Source: Aquella oligotrophica (GTDB lineage: Bacteria > Pseudomonadota > Gammaproteobacteria > Burkholderiales > UBA11063). From it: a DNA stretch of 64,000 bases. The stretch spans positions 2,480,001 through 2,544,000 of the forward strand of contig NZ_CP024847.1 of assembly GCF_002892535.1 (NCBI RefSeq), given 5' to 3'. A program made the position numbers and the translations under genes. Positions 49,519 to 58,567 of the stretch are shown piece after piece (the first letter of the stretch is position 1; each line of letters begins with the position of its first letter). A model generated the notes under the pieces. The model was not told the DNA's origin, searched no databases, and saw only the letters and a program-made list of their open reading frames with translations.

Positions 49519-49856
49519 GCCATAGACTCCTATTTATTTTATACGCCAGTATAATATCATAACCATACACAAACTGAGTTTTATTTTTTAAAATTTATCA
49601 ATATAAGATATTTTTCAATTAATATCAGCATGTTACAATCAAAAACCAACCCAAAACTAACAAACACATTTACAGAAAACTACATCACCCAAATTCTTCG
49701 AATAACCAACTGTTATTATTATAAAAACACAGCATTCGATACCAATTTTTTAGGAGAACAAGAATCATTTGTCCACAAATATGGACAATTTTACGTACAC
49801 ATAACCTATACAATCACAACCTCAAGCCATAGTTAAGTAAAATCTTTGGAGGTAAT
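49519..49856. other. 338-bp intergenic region with operator-like inverted repeat
   Basis: A perfect palindromic pair TTGTCCA (49769-49775) / TGGACAA (49782-49788) with a 6-base gap lies about 70 bases before the beta-barrel gene; a TACAAT-like -10 follows near 49810. The plus-strand frame from 49630 to 49836 has no ribosome site and looks like chance. Confidence 0.45.
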
Positions 49857-50525
49857 ATGAAAAAATTGATTTTTGGAACAATCTTTGGTTGCATCGGAAG
49901 CTTCAGTTATGCAGATTCTTTTCAAGAGTTTAATAACAATATATATGCACAATATAATTATCTTGCACCAAACGAAGGAACTTATGCCAGCTACAATCAA
50001 TGGGGTGTTGGTGGCACGGTACAGACCAAAAATGATATTTGGTTAAATGCAAATGCTATTTCCGGCACTAACAAAAATGCCGATGTTCTCTCAAACTTTG
50101 GAATCAAGGGAGGCTATGCACTACAATTTTTCCAGAATGACTCGAATGGGTTTCAGCTAATTCCATATATTGGTTTAAGTATGCAACAGGGTGGTGGATC
50201 ACAGGGAAATGGGACTCAATATCAATATGCTCTCGGAATTAAGCCTGAATACCGACTCCTTGATTCATTAAAATTAGCATTAGACATGAACATCTACGGA
50301 ATACAAACTGGCGTTACAACTACATCCAATGTTGGTGGCAGTAGTGCAACTACTGATGGACAAAATTTTGCTTATGCAATAACACCTGAAATTCAGTATG
50401 ATATATCAAAAACTGTCTTACTCGGTGCTGGCTATAGTTATACCAACTCATTCAATTCGCAAGGCACAGTTGGTGGAGGAGATGGAAATAGTTCAATTAA
50501 TGTTAGAGTAGGTTACCTATTCTAA
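49857..50525 (+). CDS. Outer-membrane beta-barrel protein, unknown function
   Basis: 222 residues with a Sec signal (MKKLIFGTIFGCIGSFSYA). The mature part alternates polar and aromatic residues with Gly/Asn-rich turns and ends in VRVGYLF, a C-terminal phenylalanine typical of BAM substrates. The size suits an eight- to ten-stranded barrel like OmpA/OmpW or autotransporter-barrel relatives. A strong GGAGGT site precedes the ATG. No specific family is recognised. Confidence 0.75.
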   Translation: MKKLIFGTIFGCIGSFSYADSFQEFNNNIYAQYNYLAPNEGTYASYNQWGVGGTVQTKNDIWLNANAISGTNKNADVLSNFGIKGGYALQFFQNDSNGFQLIPYIGLSMQQGGGSQGNGTQYQYALGIKPEYRLLDSLKLALDMNIYGIQTGVTTTSNVGGSSATTDGQNFAYAITPEIQYDISKTVLLGAGYSYTNSFNSQGTVGGGDGNSSINVRVGYLF

Positions 50526-50544
50526 CTTTCAAGTTCTTCCATGT

Positions 50545-50586
50545 AATAAAATCCGGATGCAAAAACCACCACATCCGGATTTTATT
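50545..50586. terminator. Bidirectional terminator between the barrel gene and glmS
   Basis: A perfect 15-bp stem (50545-50559 with 50572-50586) around a 12-base loop, followed by a long T-run on the plus strand; it touches the glmS stop from the other side. Confidence 0.88.
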
Positions 50587-50589
50587 TTT

Positions 50590-52416
50590 TTATTCAACAG
50601 TAACTGATTTCGCCAAATTCCTTGGTTTATCAACATCGGTTCCCTTGGCAATCGCGGTATGATATGCTAAAAGCTGCATTGGAATTGTATAGATAATCGG
50701 AGCAAGATAAGGAGGAATGCCTTTAGCTTGAATAACTATAGTCCGGTAACACTGTTTACTTAGTTCGTCTTCTTTATCAGTAAACAAATAAACCTGCCCT
50801 TGACGAGCCAGTACTTCTTGTACATTTGATTTAACTTTATCTGCTAGTAAATTATGCGGCATAGCAACGATGACAGGCATGTCTTTATCAATCAATGCTA
50901 GCGGACCATGCTTTAATTCACCTGCTGCATAACTCTCAGCATGAATATATGAAATTTCTTTTAGCTTTAACGCGCCCTCCATTGCTACTGGCGCCATAGT
51001 ATGTCGCCCAAGAAATAAGGCATTATGCTTATATTCAAACTCTTTGGCAATCTGCTTAATTTCATCTTCAACCGACAATGCTTCTACCACCATATGCGGC
51101 AATCTACGAATCTGTTCAATCAATTCGGCTTCATTCGCTAACTCCCCTCGCACCTTAGCTAAGGTAAATGCAAGATATAGTAAAACTACCAACTGAGTTG
51201 TAAAGGCTTTGGTTGAAGCTACACCAATTTCTGGACCTGCCTGAGTTAAAACTTTTAATTTAGACAACCTAATCAAGCTACTTTCTGGTACATTACAAAT
51301 TGCTAGCGTATTAACCATTCCCAATTCAATTGCATATTTAATGCTTGCCATAGTATCAGCAGTTTCACCAGATTGCGAAATACTAATAACCAGAGTATCT
51401 TTATTTGCTGGAATCTTACGGTAACGATATTCACTGGCAATATCGACCGCACACTCCAGATTAGCAAACTCCTCTATCCAGTATTTAGCAATTGAACCGG
51501 CATTAAAACTGGTCCCACAAGCAATAATTTGCACTTTATTAATTGATCTAAATATATTTTCTGCTTCAGCACCAAATGCCGCTGGGTCAAAGCTATTACC
51601 CAAGTGCTGCATGGTATCTGCAACTGCTTTTGGCTGCTCAAATATTTCTTTTTGCATATAGTGCCGATAATGCCCAAGCTCGGTTGCCGCCGCAGAAAGT
51701 TCACTGATATTTACTTGACGGGTAACTAGATTACCCATATTATCCCAAATTTGATAACCATCAATAGTTATCCTAGCAATATCACCCTCTTCGAGATAGA
51801 CGAATTTCTGTGTTACTGGCAACAAAGCTGAAACATCGGAAGCGAAATAGTTCTCTTCAATTCCAAGCCCAATTACCATTGGTGAACCAGCTCTAGCACA
51901 AAGGATTTCTTGTGGGTTTTCGCGATTAATTAGACCAATTGCATATGCACCATGTAAGCGTGTTATAGCTTGTTTTAAGGCAGCTAATAAATCCTTAGTT
52001 TCAGAATAAATTGAATGAACTAAATGAACTATAACTTCAGTATCCGTCTCAGAATCAAAAACATAACCCTTTTCAATCAATTCACTACGAAGTTCAGCAT
52101 AATTTTCGATTATTCCATTGTGCACTATCGCTAAAGTATCTTTAGAAAAATGCGGATGAGCATTAGTTTCGCTAACACCGCCATGTGTTGCCCAACGGGT
52201 ATGTCCAATCCCAATATGTGCTTTAAATTTTGTTTGCTGACATAATTCAGTTAATTGACGTACACGACCAGTTACCCGTTGGCGCATCAAATTACCATCA
52301 TCGTCAATGATTGCTACCCCAACGGAGTCATAACCACGATACTCAAGTCGCGATAATCCCTCAAGAATCACTGAGACTACATTCCGTTCACCAATACCAC
52401 CAACTACTCCGCACAT
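50590..52416 (-). CDS. glmS: Glutamine-fructose-6-phosphate aminotransferase
   Basis: 608 residues. It makes glucosamine-6-phosphate for peptidoglycan and LPS. The N-terminal Ntn glutaminase begins with Cys2 (MCGVVGGIGERN) and has GIGHTRWATHG; two SIS domains follow (ISQSGETADTMAS, SYAAGELKHGPLALID), ending KSVTVE. It is last in the run erpA-unknown-plsY-hemH-glmS, 13 bases after hemH. In an organism that can use chitin, its level may respond to GlcNAc supply. Confidence 0.97.
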   Translation of the reverse strand: MCGVVGGIGERNVVSVILEGLSRLEYRGYDSVGVAIIDDDGNLMRQRVTGRVRQLTELCQQTKFKAHIGIGHTRWATHGGVSETNAHPHFSKDTLAIVHNGIIENYAELRSELIEKGYVFDSETDTEVIVHLVHSIYSETKDLLAALKQAITRLHGAYAIGLINRENPQEILCARAGSPMVIGLGIEENYFASDVSALLPVTQKFVYLEEGDIARITIDGYQIWDNMGNLVTRQVNISELSAAATELGHYRHYMQKEIFEQPKAVADTMQHLGNSFDPAAFGAEAENIFRSINKVQIIACGTSFNAGSIAKYWIEEFANLECAVDIASEYRYRKIPANKDTLVISISQSGETADTMASIKYAIELGMVNTLAICNVPESSLIRLSKLKVLTQAGPEIGVASTKAFTTQLVVLLYLAFTLAKVRGELANEAELIEQIRRLPHMVVEALSVEDEIKQIAKEFEYKHNALFLGRHTMAPVAMEGALKLKEISYIHAESYAAGELKHGPLALIDKDMPVIVAMPHNLLADKVKSNVQEVLARQGQVYLFTDKEDELSKQCYRTIVIQAKGIPPYLAPIIYTIPMQLLAYHTAIAKGTDVDKPRNLAKSVTVE

Positions 52417-52429
52417 TTACTTGTTTCCT

Positions 52430-53401
52430 CTATTCTTTTCTAATTAATTCATTCAATATATCTGCAACCACTGGATCATCATTGAGACAGGAGATATATC
52501 GTAAATCATAACCACCATTAGCAATAAAGATCTCTTTATTCATTATAGCAATTTCTTCAAGTGTTTCAAGACAATCACTCATAAAACCAGGACAAACCAC
52601 ATCGACTGTTTTTATTTGTGTTTTTGCGAATAATTCAACCACATCACTTGTTGCAGGTTCAATCCATTTTGCCCGCCCAAATTTAGACTGGAAGGATAAT
52701 TTTGCATCAATCTCCGGGTTTATTGCTAATTCCTTACACAACAAAAAGTAAGTTAATTTACATTCTTCAAAATAACTATCACCCTTTTCAATAAGAGCAA
52801 CTGGAACTGAATGAAAACTGACTAATAAACGCTCTGCTCGTCCGTTTAGCTCCCAATGCTGCCTGATTTTATCAGCAATAGCTTTAATATAAACTGGATT
52901 ACTAGAAAAGCTATTGATAAATTGTATCTCCGGGATGAAATATTTTGCTCTATAGTATTTAGCTAATTGATCAAATACACTAGCAGTAGTTGAACTTGAA
53001 TATTGTGGATATAGCGGAATAACAATCAAACTTTCAAAATGTTTGTATTTTTCTTGATTAAGTACCTCAGCTATTGAAGTGCTTCCATAGCTAAAGGCAT
53101 AGTCAACAGTATAGCCATTAGCAATTTTTTCCTGCAATAAGCGCGACTGCTCCTGAGTATAGTAAACTAGTGGAGAGCTATTACTCGAATGCCAAATTTG
53201 CTGGTATTTGTGGAGTAGTTTTTTTGCCCGAATTGGTAAAATAATTCCATACAAGATAGGATACCATAGTAATTTTGGTAACCCAACAACTCGCTGATCT
53301 GATAAAAATATCCGCAAAAATTTACGGATAGCCACAACTGAAAGCTCATCTGGTGAGCCCAAATTAACCAATAAAATCAACTTTCGCGAAAAGTCAGTCA
53401 A
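52430..53401 (-). CDS. hemH: Ferrochelatase
   Basis: 323 residues. Inserts iron into protoporphyrin IX. LVNLGSPDE at the start, the catalytic histidine in LVSFHSVPVAL near residue 198, and VCPGFMSDCLETLEEI near 265 with the conserved glutamates are intact. It starts two bases after plsY. Ferrochelatases are membrane-associated. Confidence 0.95.
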   Translation of the reverse strand: MTDFSRKLILLVNLGSPDELSVVAIRKFLRIFLSDQRVVGLPKLLWYPILYGIILPIRAKKLLHKYQQIWHSSNSSPLVYYTQEQSRLLQEKIANGYTVDYAFSYGSTSIAEVLNQEKYKHFESLIVIPLYPQYSSSTTASVFDQLAKYYRAKYFIPEIQFINSFSSNPVYIKAIADKIRQHWELNGRAERLLVSFHSVPVALIEKGDSYFEECKLTYFLLCKELAINPEIDAKLSFQSKFGRAKWIEPATSDVVELFAKTQIKTVDVVCPGFMSDCLETLEEIAIMNKEIFIANGGYDLRYISCLNDDPVVADILNELIRKE

Positions 53402-53403
53402 AA

Positions 53404-54312
53404 TTAATCCCCTTGCTCTTCAGAAAACTTAAGATAAGCATCATCATAAGCCTTACGCTTTACTGAGTCGCTTAAAGTAGCGTAAGCCTCTTCAAGCTGT
53501 GCAGCAGAGTAAACAAACTTAACACTGGTGGAACCATCGGGAAGTCTCGATTTTATAGTATGATAAGCTTCTTTAATTTCTTCATCAGTTGCATTTTTTG
53601 ATAGACCAAGAATATCATAATAATCAATCTGTTCTTCATTCACTGTTTCTTCAATAATACCTTCAGTCACAGCCGCAATATGAACAACATCATCAAGATG
53701 ATCTTCACTTGGTTTCTTTTGCTTAAAACTACCTTCCGTACCCTTTATCAAGCGAATAATATTATCTTTATGCTTATAAACTACAAAAAATGCTACTATA
53801 GTAGTTGCACCAAAATAGGATGAATTACCCATTAAAATGTAAGCGTATAATGGAGACATCAACGTAGCAATAATTGCTGAAAGAGAGGAAACACGGGATA
53901 ACTTAAAAACTATGATCCAAGTTACAACCAGAAGCATTGCCAAATAAGGGTTTAACCCAAGCATTACACCAATTGCTGTAGCAACACCCTTACCCCCCTT
54001 AAATTTAAAGAAAATTGGATAAATATGTCCAATCACCGCCATTACACCACACAAACCAACTATTGCATCCCCACCATCAATTCCATGTGTAATAAATCTG
54101 GCAACCACTACAACTAGAAGCCCCTTTATCAAGTCGCCAAGCAAAGTAAAAATAGCCGCCTTCTTGTTACCACTACGCATCACATTAGTTGCCCCAGCAT
54201 TCTGTGAACCATAACTGCGCGGATCTTCAAGTTTCATACACTTAGAAACAATAATTGCAAATGACAAAGAGCCTAGTAAATAGGCAATAATGAGCATGGA
54301 ATAAAGCATCAT
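53404..54312 (-). CDS. plsY: PlsY glycerol-3-phosphate acyltransferase fused to a J-like domain
   Basis: 302 residues. Residues 1 to about 190 are PlsY: motifs YLLGSLSFAII, GSQNAGATNVMR, GDLIKG and GHIYPIFFKFKGGKGVAT, which use acyl-phosphate to start phospholipid synthesis. PlsY usually ends near 200. Here an acidic linker (about 201-230) leads to a J-like domain (231-292): YYDILGLSKNATDEEIKEAY, a helix-II/III end LEEAYATLSDSVKRKAYDDA. The HPD motif is altered: LPD at 257-259, so the histidine needed to activate DnaK is absent. It lies between the unknown secreted protein and hemH. Confidence 0.92.
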   Translation of the reverse strand: MMLYSMLIIAYLLGSLSFAIIVSKCMKLEDPRSYGSQNAGATNVMRSGNKKAAIFTLLGDLIKGLLVVVVARFITHGIDGGDAIVGLCGVMAVIGHIYPIFFKFKGGKGVATAIGVMLGLNPYLAMLLVVTWIIVFKLSRVSSLSAIIATLMSPLYAYILMGNSSYFGATTIVAFFVVYKHKDNIIRLIKGTEGSFKQKKPSEDHLDDVVHIAAVTEGIIEETVNEEQIDYYDILGLSKNATDEEIKEAYHTIKSRLPDGSTSVKFVYSAAQLEEAYATLSDSVKRKAYDDAYLKFSEEQGD

Positions 54313-54325
54313 TAAGAATTCCTCT

Positions 54326-54874
54326 TTAATATTTTATATTAAATTCAATTTGTTGCTGACCAATATTAACATTGGTATTTTTACCCGCCTGAACTGGTAC
54401 GGTTACATTATTGCGGAGCTGATCTTCCATTGAAGAGTTATTTAGTTTAGGAGAAGCAACCTGCATTGCTGCCTGATTAGAATTGGTAATATTAAAATTA
54501 TTTAATGCATTCTGATCATAGTTATTACTATTGCGATTAAAGTAACTACCATTTGCACCAGTGTATGCGTCATTAGCAATACCATTACCAGTAACCCCAG
54601 AAGAGCTTTCTACTACTAAGGTAGTATTAGCCGAACTTTCTTCTTTTCGGTTACAGAAAACATTTTGCTTCCGGTTACAGTACCAAGCATCACTGCTGCT
54701 TGCTGCCCGTTTTTTAGTATCCGCAGGTAAGCTAAATGCCACTTGCGGATCAATGCTACTTTCAGTTTTATGACCAGACGGATCCAAGAAATCAGGAACA
54801 AAATCATCCAGACTTATCGCAAAAACTTCTGACATGACAAATAATAGAATCACCAATAACTTAGGCGCAGTCAT
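54326..54874 (-). CDS. Secreted Asn/Ser-rich protein of unknown function
   Basis: 182 residues with a Sec signal (LLVILLFVMSEVFA). The mature part is low-complexity, rich in Asn and Ser, with two CNRK motifs close together (WYCNRKQNVFCNRKEES, cysteines 9 residues apart), which may bond to each other. No domain recognised. It lies 53 bases after erpA and 13 bases before plsY, so it is likely in their transcript. Confidence 0.6.
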   Translation of the reverse strand: MTAPKLLVILLFVMSEVFAISLDDFVPDFLDPSGHKTESSIDPQVAFSLPADTKKRAASSSDAWYCNRKQNVFCNRKEESSANTTLVVESSSGVTGNGIANDAYTGANGSYFNRNSNNYDQNALNNFNITNSNQAAMQVASPKLNNSSMEDQLRNNVTVPVQAGKNTNVNIGQQQIEFNIKY

Positions 54875-54927
54875 TTTTTTAATTAGCCTTTTCTGAATCT
54901 TTCAGTTCAGATTAATAATAATTTGCT

Positions 54928-55260
54928 TTATACCGAAAAAGAAGAACCACAACCGCATGTAGTCTGGGCATTTGGATTTTTAATTGTAAACTGCGACCCT
55001 TCAAAAGAATCAATATAATCAATTTCAGCACCAACCAGATATTGATATGACATGGTATCGACCAAAAACTTCACACCTTCCCGATCAATCAAAAAGTCAT
55101 CTTCATTAGCTATTTCATCAAAAGTAAAGCCATATTGAAAGCCAGAACAACCACCACCAGTAATAAACACCCTTAATTTAAGATCAGGATTATTTTCTTC
55201 TTCGATCAGCTCGCGGACCTTACTAACCGCGCTATCCGTAAAATTAATTGCTACTTCCAT
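54928..55260 (-). CDS. erpA: Iron-sulfur cluster insertion protein
   Basis: 110 residues of the A-type carrier family with the three cluster cysteines: [11 protein letters not shown] (Cys38) and [11 protein letters not shown] (Cys102, Cys104). The length and the [10 protein letters not shown] loop fit ErpA. It delivers Fe-S clusters to enzymes of isoprenoid and respiratory metabolism. First gene of the minus-strand run down to glmS. Confidence 0.93.
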   Translation of the reverse strand: MEVAINFTDSAVSKVRELIEEENNPDLKLRVFITGGGCSGFQYGFTFDEIANEDDFLIDREGVKFLVDTMSYQYLVGAEIDYIDSFEGSQFTIKNPNAQTTCGCGSSFSV

Positions 55261-55398
55261 TTTTCATCCTAAATTTAAAATATAATTATATGTTTATTAT
55301 AGCAAAAAATGACCTCCAATGTCGAGCTTTATTCATCAATATCACTTACAGTAAGGTGTCAGCCTTTAGTTTGACATAGTCAAGGCACCCTAAAGAAG

Positions 55399-55425
55399 AA
55401 AACCACCTTTTAAAAAGGTGGTTTT
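55399..55425 (-). terminator. Terminator of the TPP-enzyme gene
   Basis: A 13-bp self-complementary stem AAAACCACCTTTT/AAAAGGTGGTTTT with a tight loop, 41 bases after the minus-strand stop at 55466. Confidence 0.85.
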
Positions 55426-55465
55426 ACAGTTTATTATTTGACTTTAAGATACTTAGCAGTTTTAT

Positions 55466-57199
55466 TTATAGTTTCCCACCATGGAAAAAACTTGCAGCAA
55501 AGTATTTATCATAAACTTTAGTTGGTGTGGGAACATTATCAACGATAACATCAATCACAACTGGTTTATTTAACTTATAAGCTTTGTCAATAGTTGCTTC
55601 CAGATCAGCTGGGTCTGTTACGGTAAACCCTTCTGCACCTAGCGAGCGACCAAGGGCAGCAAAATCAAATGCAGGAATATTCATAAAGTCATTTACTTTT
55701 TGACTAAATTTCATTGCGCGTAATTTGGGATTACCATAGGCACGATTATTTGAGATAACAAAGATCACAGGTATATCATACTCAACAGCTGTTTTTATCT
55801 CCATGCCATGCATAAGTGTACAGGCATCACCAGTAAATAATACATGCGGACGATTTTGCAAAGCAACTTTACTACCAATAATAGCACCCCATGCCCAACC
55901 CATGCTACCCATATAATCAAGTGCTGTAATTACTTGGGTAGGATCTGTTACTGTCCAATAATGGAATGCAAACATCATGTGTGCGCCAGAATCAATTGCC
56001 ATTACTGTATCTTGAGGCAGCACATTACGCAAGGCTTTTACTAATCTCGCAGGATGTATAGGCTTGTCTACATTAGCAGTATTTTCAATATCATAAGCAT
56101 TAACATTATTACAGCCTGCTTTTGCTGTAGCCAACCACTCTTCACGGAATTGTTTACCTGCTAATAACTTAGCACTACGTTCATCATTAACAGCCAATGC
56201 ATGCTTCAGGAAAGAATAGCTATCACCTAAAACTTCATACTCATAATCAATATTCTGGAACACATTATGGAAATTAGTATAACTAACAATCGTCGTTTTA
56301 GCTTTAAACTCCTTGCTACCAGCCATTGTTTCGGCGGAATTAAGCTGAACTCCCAGACATAACATGACATCAATATCATCTTCCATAACAACTTTGTTTG
56401 CATATGGATGAATAACCCAACCAATAATCCCTAATGATAATTCATGCTCTTCTGAGATAACACCTTTAGCACTAATGGTAGTTGCAACAGGAATACTATA
56501 TTTCTCAGCAAATTGGGTCAATAGCTCCCATGAAGATGATTTTCTAACTTCACTTCCAGCATAAATAACTACTTTTTTACCATTTGCAAGAGCACTAAAG
56601 GCTTCTTCAAACGCTTCCTCATTTAAATATTTAGGGTGCAACATTGATTCTGAAACAGGTTTATAGCTTGTTTCATCAGCTATATCACTATCCTGTACAT
56701 CAAGTGTCATCGATAAATGAACCGGACCTCTGGTACTTGGTGTTAGCATCTTGTTCATTAGATTTTTCAAGCCAAATGGAACCTGATTTGCCGAATGCGC
56801 TTCAACCTGTCCAGACATTAGTGGCGCCATTACCGCCGAAGTATTAAGACCTAATGAACTACTATCCTGAATAAATCCCTTCCCTTCTTCATCAAGAGGA
56901 ACATCACCCGAAATTACTAACATCGGTGAATGATCCGCGGCAGCTGTAGCAATAGCTGTTGCCATATTTAAAATACCAGGTCCACCAATCGCAGCACAAA
57001 CACCAAATTTATTTGAGCTTCTTGAATAGCCATCCGCCATAAATGCCGCACCACCCTCAATAGCTGAGCAAATGGGTTGAATACTTCCCTCCTCTACCAT
57101 ATCAAAAACAATCGGATCTAATTCACCACCTGGCACCATAAATACATGCTTAATTCCTTCAGCTTTCAAAGCTTCAATTACATATCTTTTTACTTTCAT
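55466..57199 (-). CDS. Thiamine-diphosphate enzyme, acetolactate-synthase-like
   Basis: 577 residues with the three-domain TPP architecture: N-terminal PYR domain with the catalytic Glu in SAIEGGAAFMADGYSR (about Glu47) and GGPGILNMATAI, a central domain, and the PP domain with GDACTLMHGMEIKTAVEYD and NNRAYGNPKL near 460-495. It differs from true acetolactate synthases (GDG replaced by GDA), so the substrate is uncertain: an acetolactate synthase, or another 2-oxoacid carboligase or decarboxylase. The CMD-family gene lies 11 bases upstream. Confidence 0.8.
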   Translation of the reverse strand: MKVKRYVIEALKAEGIKHVFMVPGGELDPIVFDMVEEGSIQPICSAIEGGAAFMADGYSRSSNKFGVCAAIGGPGILNMATAIATAAADHSPMLVISGDVPLDEEGKGFIQDSSSLGLNTSAVMAPLMSGQVEAHSANQVPFGLKNLMNKMLTPSTRGPVHLSMTLDVQDSDIADETSYKPVSESMLHPKYLNEEAFEEAFSALANGKKVVIYAGSEVRKSSSWELLTQFAEKYSIPVATTISAKGVISEEHELSLGIIGWVIHPYANKVVMEDDIDVMLCLGVQLNSAETMAGSKEFKAKTTIVSYTNFHNVFQNIDYEYEVLGDSYSFLKHALAVNDERSAKLLAGKQFREEWLATAKAGCNNVNAYDIENTANVDKPIHPARLVKALRNVLPQDTVMAIDSGAHMMFAFHYWTVTDPTQVITALDYMGSMGWAWGAIIGSKVALQNRPHVLFTGDACTLMHGMEIKTAVEYDIPVIFVISNNRAYGNPKLRAMKFSQKVNDFMNIPAFDFAALGRSLGAEGFTVTDPADLEATIDKAYKLNKPVVIDVIVDNVPTPTKVYDKYFAASFFHGGKL

Positions 57200-57210
57200 T
57201 TTATTCCCTT

Positions 57211-57624
57211 CTATTTGTTTAATTTAGAATCATCAAATTTTTTAAATGCTTTTTGCACATAGGGTAATTTAGCTAAAACCTTAGGCACGCCAACATAAAG
57301 AGTTAACAATATCAACATTTCCTTAATCTGCTGTTTGCTATTACCGACACTTAGAGAGTTATAGATATGTCCTTCAAATTCTTCATCGCAGCCACCTTGA
57401 GCAATTAAGGCTGCAGCAATCAACATCTCTTTATCTTTTAAGGCAAGAGATGAAGTCTTTTCGCCCCAAACTTCTGCCATACCATGACTAACTACTAAAT
57501 CAGCCAACTCTGGTGAAAATTCATATAACCCTTTGTCAACAGAATCAATCACCGACTGTTCATACTTTTCCTGCATAAGTTTAATACCAGCTTTATATTT
57601 ATCACTATTTTTATAATCTGCCAT
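57211..57624 (-). CDS. Carboxymuconolactone decarboxylase (CMD) family protein
   Basis: 137 residues. The helical CMD fold is marked by LALKDKEMLIAAALIAQGGCDEEFEGHIYNSL (in part: AALIAQGGCDEEFEGHIYNS), with a conserved Cys and His but not the CxxC pair of AhpD. It is 11 bases before the TPP-enzyme gene and divergent from a LuxR-type regulator gene 187 bases away. Likely acts on a product of the TPP enzyme; function inferred from context only. Confidence 0.8.
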   Translation of the reverse strand: MADYKNSDKYKAGIKLMQEKYEQSVIDSVDKGLYEFSPELADLVVSHGMAEVWGEKTSSLALKDKEMLIAAALIAQGGCDEEFEGHIYNSLSVGNSKQQIKEMLILLTLYVGVPKVLAKLPYVQKAFKKFDDSKLNK

Positions 57625-57792
57625 TAAGTCGAGCTCACTTCCAAGATAGGTTCAATTTTATAGCTTATAACTCTTTTGGTAAGATAAGCTTCACACATTA
57701 AATTACAAAGCCAATGCAAACACCAAAAGCATCAAAATATTACCATATTGTAATACACTAAGGCGAAATTGTTAAGTAAGATTTTTCTCTTA

Positions 57793-57821
57793 TTGCAAGT
57801 ACTCTTGATATATGTTAAAAT
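57793..57821 (+). promoter_or_regulatory. Candidate promoter of the LuxR-type regulator
   Basis: TTGCAA (57793-57798) and TAAAAT (57816-57821) with 17-bp spacing. The -10 box lies inside the longest reading frame, which would place the real start codon at the ATG at 57854. Confidence 0.5.
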
Positions 57822-58546
57822 CGAAAATCGGTTTTTATAATTATGTCAGATTTATGTCCAATTTACTGTCCGAATACTGTATTTTTACAAAAAAATTTAA
57901 GTCTAATCATAACATTATCATCGTCAATCTTGATATGAAAATACTGTGTATAACTAATCCGGAATTTTTCACAAGATATAATGCTGGTTTTGAAGAAAAT
58001 AGTAACCTCTTTGACTGTTTAAAACATTTGCCACTAATGGATAAAAAAAGCGAAATATATACCAATTTAATTATAAGCAAAAAAGTACAAGGATATTTTA
58101 TTGCACAAGATTTAGATGGAAGTAGTGGACATTTAATTGATCGAGTATATCTATCGCCAATTATGGATGAAAATCAGGAGTTAGTGGGTATTGAACTCGA
58201 ATGTATAAGTATGGCTGGACTCCCGATCATCAATATCCTTGATGAAGAGAAAGATTATCAACTTCATTTTCCAACTCTGACTAAGAGAGAATATGAAATC
58301 GCAGTATTAAAATATCTTGGCAAAACAGATCGGGAAATTAGTGAAATATTAAGCACTAAAGGCTCGCCTGTCTCAGATAAAACTATAGCCAGTATTGTAT
58401 ATAATCAGTTGTATAGAAAACTTGATGTGCATAATAAATCTGATCTTATTAAGAAAATACATAATTCGGGCATGGATAAATTTATTCCAAAGTCATTAAT
58501 TGCAAGCAACCAATTAATTGTATTTTCAACTCTTGACTTATCCTGA
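57812..58546 (+). CDS. LuxR-type transcriptional regulator
   Basis: 244 residues from the first ATG, or 230 from the ATG at 57854. The C-terminal helix-turn-helix (about 165-228) has the LuxR/GerE pattern: LTKREYEIAVLKYLGKTDRE, then the recognition region KTIASIVYNQLYRKLDV. The N-terminal half resembles a small PAS-like sensor (ITNPEFFTRYNAG), with no phosphoacceptor receiver domain. It is divergent from the CMD-TPP pair and upstream of the K+ channel, so these are likely targets (inference). No ribosome site is obvious. Confidence 0.78.
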   Translation: MLKSKIGFYNYVRFMSNLLSEYCIFTKKFKSNHNIIIVNLDMKILCITNPEFFTRYNAGFEENSNLFDCLKHLPLMDKKSEIYTNLIISKKVQGYFIAQDLDGSSGHLIDRVYLSPIMDENQELVGIELECISMAGLPIINILDEEKDYQLHFPTLTKREYEIAVLKYLGKTDREISEILSTKGSPVSDKTIASIVYNQLYRKLDVHNKSDLIKKIHNSGMDKFIPKSLIASNQLIVFSTLDLS

Positions 58547-58567
58547 TGTTAATTAGAAACATATCAA

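Noticed and set aside
49630-49836. A 68-codon frame before the beta-barrel gene
   Set aside because: No ribosome site and low-complexity composition; it overlaps an operator-like palindrome and the likely promoter.
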